Assembly (NCBI GenBank): GCA_934655835.1
Contig: CAKUHM010000026.1
Location: forward strand, 1-12,051
Direction: 5' to 3'
Source of the DNA: an uncultured Collinsella sp.
GTDB lineage: Bacteria > Actinomycetota > Coriobacteriia > Coriobacteriales > Coriobacteriaceae
Length of the DNA stretch: 12,051 nucleotides
The notes below the pieces were generated by a model, which was not told the origin of the DNA, searched no databases, and saw nothing but the letters and a program-made list of their open reading frames with translations. Both the position numbers and the translations under genes were made by a program. Each line of letters begins with the position of its first letter. Within the stretch, counting starts at the first letter, position 1. Below are positions 9,400 to 12,051 of this stretch, in pieces.

Positions 9400-9458
9400 A
9401 TCATTGTTCACGTTGAGTTGTACCCCAATATGCGGGTGCGCGTGTATGAGAACGCAAT

Positions 9459-9487
9459 CTTTTAGGAAGGCTTAAGTTCTGTTGCAA
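9459..9487 (-). promoter_or_regulatory. Weak candidate promoter for the htrA-like gene
   Basis: TTGCAA (9487-9482), a 17-bp spacer, and TAAAAG (9464-9459) on the minus strand: four of six matches in each box. The gap between the upstream terminator and the protease gene requires a promoter, and this is the best simple match I found. Other readings are possible. Confidence 0.25.
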
Positions 9488-9517
9488 ACCCGAAAGGCAC
9501 CCGCACCTGCGGCAAAA

Positions 9518-9550
9518 CCACCACAAAGGTGCCTGTCCCCTTTGTGGTGG
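9518..9550 (-). terminator. Terminator of the OmpR-type regulator gene, REP-like palindrome
   Basis: A perfect 12-bp stem CCACCACAAAGG/CCTTTGTGGTGG with a 9-nt loop begins 4 bp beyond the regulator stop codon and continues on the minus strand as TTTTGCC. The loop region reads GGGGACAGGCACC on that strand, a core I associate with REP palindromes mobilised by REP-associated tyrosine transposases. That link is from memory. Confidence 0.75.
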
Positions 9551-9554
9551 AAAT

Positions 9555-10217
9555 CTAGTCCTTAAACAGATAGCCCACGCCGCGGACGGTGGTGATGTGC
9601 GCCGCGATCTGCGGGCCCACCTTGGAGCGGATGCGTCGGATGTGCACGTCGACGGTGCGCGTGCCGCCGCAGTACTCAAAGCCCCACACGCGGTGCAGCA
9701 GCACCTCGCGGCTGTAAGCGCGGTTGGGATGCGTCGCCAAAAAGCTCAGCAGCGAGTACTCCATCAGCGTCAGGTCGATGGGCTCATCGTCGAGCGTCAC
9801 CTGATAGGTAGCCAGGTTGATCTCGAGGTTGTCGATGTTGAGCACATCGTCGGCGGTGACGGTCTCCTCCTCGCCCATCAGGCGCTGCGCACGAGCCTTG
9901 AGCTCGTTGGGCGTCGCCGTGGGGCACACGAAGTCGGCATGCGCGTGATTCGGCAGGCGCAGGGTGCCGAGCGCCTCGTCGTCGACGATCACCAGCATGG
10001 GAACGCCGCCGCGATCGTCGAGCCACTTGGCAATCTGATCGATGCGGTCGCTGCGGATGCCGTCAGAATCGAGGATCAGCAGGTCAAAGTCGTGCGCCGC
10101 AGTCGGCGAATCGGGGGTGGCCAGGCTCACCTCGACACCCAGAGTGGTCGTCAGGCTGCGGGCAAACTCGTGGAAGCGCGTCGTGCGCGCCATGAACAGG
10201 GCACTCTTTTCGGACAT
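9555..10217 (-). CDS. GlnR-like orphan OmpR-family response regulator with degenerate receiver
   Basis: A 220-residue regulator. The receiver-like domain (~1-115) lacks the paired acidic residues after strand 1 (the N-terminus reads SALFMARTT) and the conserved Lys before the last helix (CPTATPNEL). It keeps one Asp at residue 50 (FDLLILDSDG), so classical phosphorylation is unlikely. The C-terminal winged helix (~130-218) is intact, with DLTLMEYSLLSFLATHP, LLHRVWGFEY, TRTVDVHIRRIRSKVGP and TVRGVGYLF. From memory, this half closely resembles actinobacterial GlnR, another orphan OmpR-type protein with an atypical receiver that controls nitrogen genes. ATG at 10217 is chosen because GGAGG lies 6 nt upstream; an earlier in-frame start adds 28 implausible residues. 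It lies 50 bp after the GS homologue with no terminator between, so cotranscription is likely. No kinase gene is nearby. Confidence 0.9.
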   Translation of the reverse strand: MSEKSALFMARTTRFHEFARSLTTTLGVEVSLATPDSPTAAHDFDLLILDSDGIRSDRIDQIAKWLDDRGGVPMLVIVDDEALGTLRLPNHAHADFVCPTATPNELKARAQRLMGEEETVTADDVLNIDNLEINLATYQVTLDDEPIDLTLMEYSLLSFLATHPNRAYSREVLLHRVWGFEYCGGTRTVDVHIRRIRSKVGPQIAAHITTVRGVGYLFKD

Positions 10218-10267
10218 ATCGGCCTCCAAAGAAATGAGCTCAATCGTACTGGAACAAACCGGCGCGA

Positions 10268-11605
10268 TTAGGAGTTCGCCAGATAATGCTTGATCTCCCA
10301 CTCGGTGATCGTGGACTCGAACTTATGCCACTCGGCGCGCTTCTTTTTGAGGAAGAAGCTGTGGATGTGCTCGCCGAGGGCATCCTTCATAAACTGCGAG
10401 TCCTCAAACACGTCGAGCGCCTCTTTGAGCGAACGCGGCAGCGGCGTGTAGCCGGCCTCGAGCATCTGACGACCGTTGAGCTTGAGCGTCTCGGCCGTGG
10501 CCTCGGGCGGGAGCTCCAGCTTGCGCTCGATGCCGTCGAGACCAGCCGCCAGCGTGACGGCGTTGACCAGGTACGGGTTGGCCATGGGATCGGGACTGCG
10601 GAGCTCGATGCGCGTGGACAGCTGCTTGCCGGGCTTGTAGACCGGGATGCGGACCATGCTCGCGCGGTTGCGCAGGCCCCACGTGGCGTACTGCGGCACG
10701 GAGTCGCCGCCGGTAGTGATGCGCTTGTAGGAGTTGACCGTGGGGTTGGTGATGGCGCTGATCTCGCGCGCGTGCGCCAGAATACCGGCCATATAGTGCT
10801 TGGCGACGTCGGAGAGATGGTACTTCTCGTCGTCCTCGCCCCAAAAGACGTTGTTGCCGTCGTGGTCGAACAGCGACTGGCACAGGAACATGGCGCTGCC
10901 GTCCTCGCCCGCCAGCGGCTTGGGCATAAAGGAGGCGTGGCAGCCGCTCTCGTAGGCCTGCTGCTTAATGATGAGCTTGGCCGTGGTGATGGCGTCGGAC
11001 ATGCTCAGGGCCTCGGCGTGACGCAGGCTCATGCCGTGCTGCGAGCGGCCGGCGGCGTGGAAGGTGTACTCCACGGGCACGGACATCTTCTCGAGCGTGA
11101 GGACCGTGTTGCGGCGAAGATCGCGGGCGGCGTCGCTCACCGAAAGGTCGAAGTAGCCCACGTTGTCGAGCGGCTCGGGCGTATGCTCGTCGGGGAAGTA
11201 GTAATACTCCAGCTCGGCGCCCACGTTGAGCAGGTAGCCGGCCTTCTCGGCCTTGTGGAACATGCGGCGCAGGGCATCGCGCGGGTCGCCGGCGAAAGGC
11301 TTGCGATCGGGAGTGCACACGTCGCAGAACACGCGGGCGACGCCGTTGTGGCTCGGGCGCCACGGCAGGATCTGGAAGGTCGAGGCATCGGGGAACGCGA
11401 GCATGTCGGCTTCCTCGGGCGTGGCAAAGCCCTCGATGGCCGAGCCGTCAAAGCCAATGCCCTCCTCAAAAGCGACCTCGAGGTCCTCGGGGCTGATGGC
11501 AAAGTTCTTGAGGCGACCGAGAATGTCGACAAACCACAGACGCACAAAGCGGATGTCACGCTGCTCTACAGAGCGGAGTACGTAATCGATGTTCTGCTGG
11601 TTCAT
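10268..11605 (-). CDS. glnA: Type I glutamine synthetase family protein with altered active site
   Basis: A 445-residue GSI-alpha-length protein, without the ~25-residue insertion and adenylylation Tyr of GSI-beta enzymes. The beta-grasp domain holds GFDGSAIEGF (Asp53 present); the catalytic barrel holds AELEYYYF (Glu131, Glu133), NSYKR (291-295), NRASMVRIP and RIELRSPDP (Glu334, Arg336). By eye alignment with classical GSI, several key residues are replaced: HHEVAPGQHEI becomes FHAAGRSQHGM (Ala184 and Gly191 for two metal-binding Glu), MHxH becomes MFLC (Phe240, Cys242), the flap Glu is Asp301, and the B. subtilis feedback Arg62 is Thr62. Overall similarity to mycobacterial GlnA2 is still clear. 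Normal GS makes glutamine from glutamate, ammonia and ATP; this protein may not. ATG has AAAGGGGAG just upstream. It is followed by the GlnR-like gene. Whether it is an enzyme, a different ligase or a sensor is open. Confidence 0.9.
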   Translation of the reverse strand: MNQQNIDYVLRSVEQRDIRFVRLWFVDILGRLKNFAISPEDLEVAFEEGIGFDGSAIEGFATPEEADMLAFPDASTFQILPWRPSHNGVARVFCDVCTPDRKPFAGDPRDALRRMFHKAEKAGYLLNVGAELEYYYFPDEHTPEPLDNVGYFDLSVSDAARDLRRNTVLTLEKMSVPVEYTFHAAGRSQHGMSLRHAEALSMSDAITTAKLIIKQQAYESGCHASFMPKPLAGEDGSAMFLCQSLFDHDGNNVFWGEDDEKYHLSDVAKHYMAGILAHAREISAITNPTVNSYKRITTGGDSVPQYATWGLRNRASMVRIPVYKPGKQLSTRIELRSPDPMANPYLVNAVTLAAGLDGIERKLELPPEATAETLKLNGRQMLEAGYTPLPRSLKEALDVFEDSQFMKDALGEHIHSFFLKKKRAEWHKFESTITEWEIKHYLANS

Positions 11606-11640
11606 GTCGCTCCCCTTTCTTTCGGGCGGGTTTCGACTGT

Positions 11641-11686
11641 TCTATATCGCAGATACTATCGCAGAAAAATGTTTCCGCAGGGTTAA
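11641..11686 (-). promoter_or_regulatory. Candidate glnA promoter region with GlnR-box-like motif
   Basis: On the minus strand TTAAC - 6 nt - GAAAC (11686-11671) matches the GTnAC-n6-GAAAC half of the actinobacterial GlnR box except for its first base. A -10-like TATAGA (11646-11641) lies about 25 bp further on, with no good -35 box, as expected for an activator-dependent promoter. Between them is an 8-bp direct repeat CTGCGATA with a 12-nt period (11657-11664 and 11645-11652). Transcription would begin roughly 30 nt before the ATG. Confidence 0.4.
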
Positions 11687-11740
11687 AGCGTGTCAGGCGC
11701 TCAAAAAACGTGCGAGGGCTGGCGAGTGCAGGTCGGTGGC

Positions 11741-12051
11741 TTAGCGCGAAGTGGAGGCTCGGGACTCGATGTGGCCGGGGATCTCGATGTGCTTGGGCGC
11801 AAGCCTTGCGGCCTCGCCCACCGTGGTGGTGACGATGTCGATGCGCTCGGATAGGCGCTCGACAACGCGCTCGGCAATGGCCAGGGTGTCCTGTGCGGCC
11901 GTGGTGACACCGCCAAAGAGCACATGGTTCCAAGGGTAGTCGTCGAACGTCGCGATCTTGAGGCCCGCCGGCAGCGAGGGGCCAAGCTGGGCCAGCGCCT
12001 CGGTCAGGCGCAAGAAGACCAAGCCGTTGACGGCGATAAGGCCGAGCTTTT
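11741..12051 (-). CDS. LacI-family transcriptional regulator, C-terminal part (5' end outside window)
   Basis: About 102 C-terminal residues are visible, running in from the right edge. They read as the distal subdomain of a LacI/GalR-type sugar-binding core: KLGLIAVNGLVFLRLTEALAQLG, then IATFDDYPWN (the common 'vvgFDDip' strand), VTTAAQDTLAIAERVVERLSERI (the conserved 'ltTv.Q' helix) and a short basic tail. The helix-turn-helix is beyond the window. Family knowledge: such proteins repress sugar or nucleoside uptake genes until an inducer binds; the inducer cannot be inferred here. It ends 135 bp before the GS homologue on the same strand. A T-run follows at 11703-11708 but I found no convincing stem before it, so readthrough into the GS gene cannot be excluded. 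Confidence 0.88.
   Translation of the reverse strand, partial: KLGLIAVNGLVFLRLTEALAQLGPSLPAGLKIATFDDYPWNHVLFGGVTTAAQDTLAIAERVVERLSERIDIVTTTVGEAARLAPKHIEIPGHIESRASTSR

Noticed and set aside
9405..9431. PHO-box-like GTTCACG/GTTGTAC with 11-nt period upstream of the protease gene
   Set aside because: Only the first unit resembles the actinobacterial consensus and no pho gene is nearby, so chance is likely.
9431..9505. 9-bp inverted repeat TGCGGGTGC/GCACCCGCA around the htrA-like promoter
   Set aside because: The arms are ~57 nt apart and GC-rich, so they are not convincing as a functional structure.
10218..10301. Upstream start for the GlnR-like regulator
   Set aside because: It would overlap the end of the GS gene and translate through the GGAGG ribosome site of the better ATG at 10217.
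10286..11686. Plus-strand open frame opposite the GS homologue
   Set aside because: Antisense shadow; the minus strand has a full GS-family protein with a good ribosome site.
11703..11708. Six-T run after the LacI-family gene as a terminator
   Set aside because: I could not build a stable stem immediately upstream on the minus strand.

Overview
The window reads as chromosomal DNA of a high-GC actinobacterium. The best guess is the class Coriobacteriia, probably a Collinsella-like gut bacterium. This rests on the GC-rich codon use, a GSI-type glutamine synthetase homologue beside an OmpR-family regulator that resembles actinobacterial GlnR, and general gene style. It is inference, because no 16S gene or other marker is present. 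No tRNA, rRNA, CRISPR array, transposase or phage gene was seen.

Layout from left to right. Positions 1-2634 (minus strand) hold two overlapping half-ABC exporters, the second cut by the window start. A divergent intergenic region carries a good promoter for the ABC pair and a MerR-type promoter/operator for the plus-strand MATE efflux gene (2896-4242). The MATE gene is followed by a MerR/BmrR-type regulator (4299-5144). A strong bidirectional hairpin separates this from convergent ligA (5205-7433, minus). About 450 bp without a gene (7434-7882) contain a 204-bp element bounded by perfect 31-bp inverted repeats, one copy of a 31-bp dispersed repeat, and the terminator of the HtrA-like protease (7883-9346, minus). 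Next come an OmpR-family regulator with a degenerate receiver (9555-10217, minus) and a GSI-family glutamine synthetase homologue (10268-11605, minus). The window ends in the 3' part of a LacI-family regulator gene (11741-12051, minus).

How the genes work together. The left part is a multidrug-export neighbourhood: a heterodimeric ABC exporter on one side, and on the other a MATE pump probably activated by its own downstream MerR regulator. The right part looks like a nitrogen-control unit: a GS homologue, then a GlnR-like orphan regulator 50 bp downstream with no terminator between them, preceded by a sequence resembling a GlnR box.

The most surprising observation is in the GS homologue. 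By eye alignment it lacks three of the six classical metal ligands (two Glu, one His), plus the second active-site His, the flap Glu and the feedback Arg. It may therefore be a pseudo-enzyme, a sensor, or an enzyme for another substrate rather than an ordinary glutamine synthetase. The second notable theme is a set of small dispersed palindromic repeats. One of them forms the last codons of the ABC subunit.
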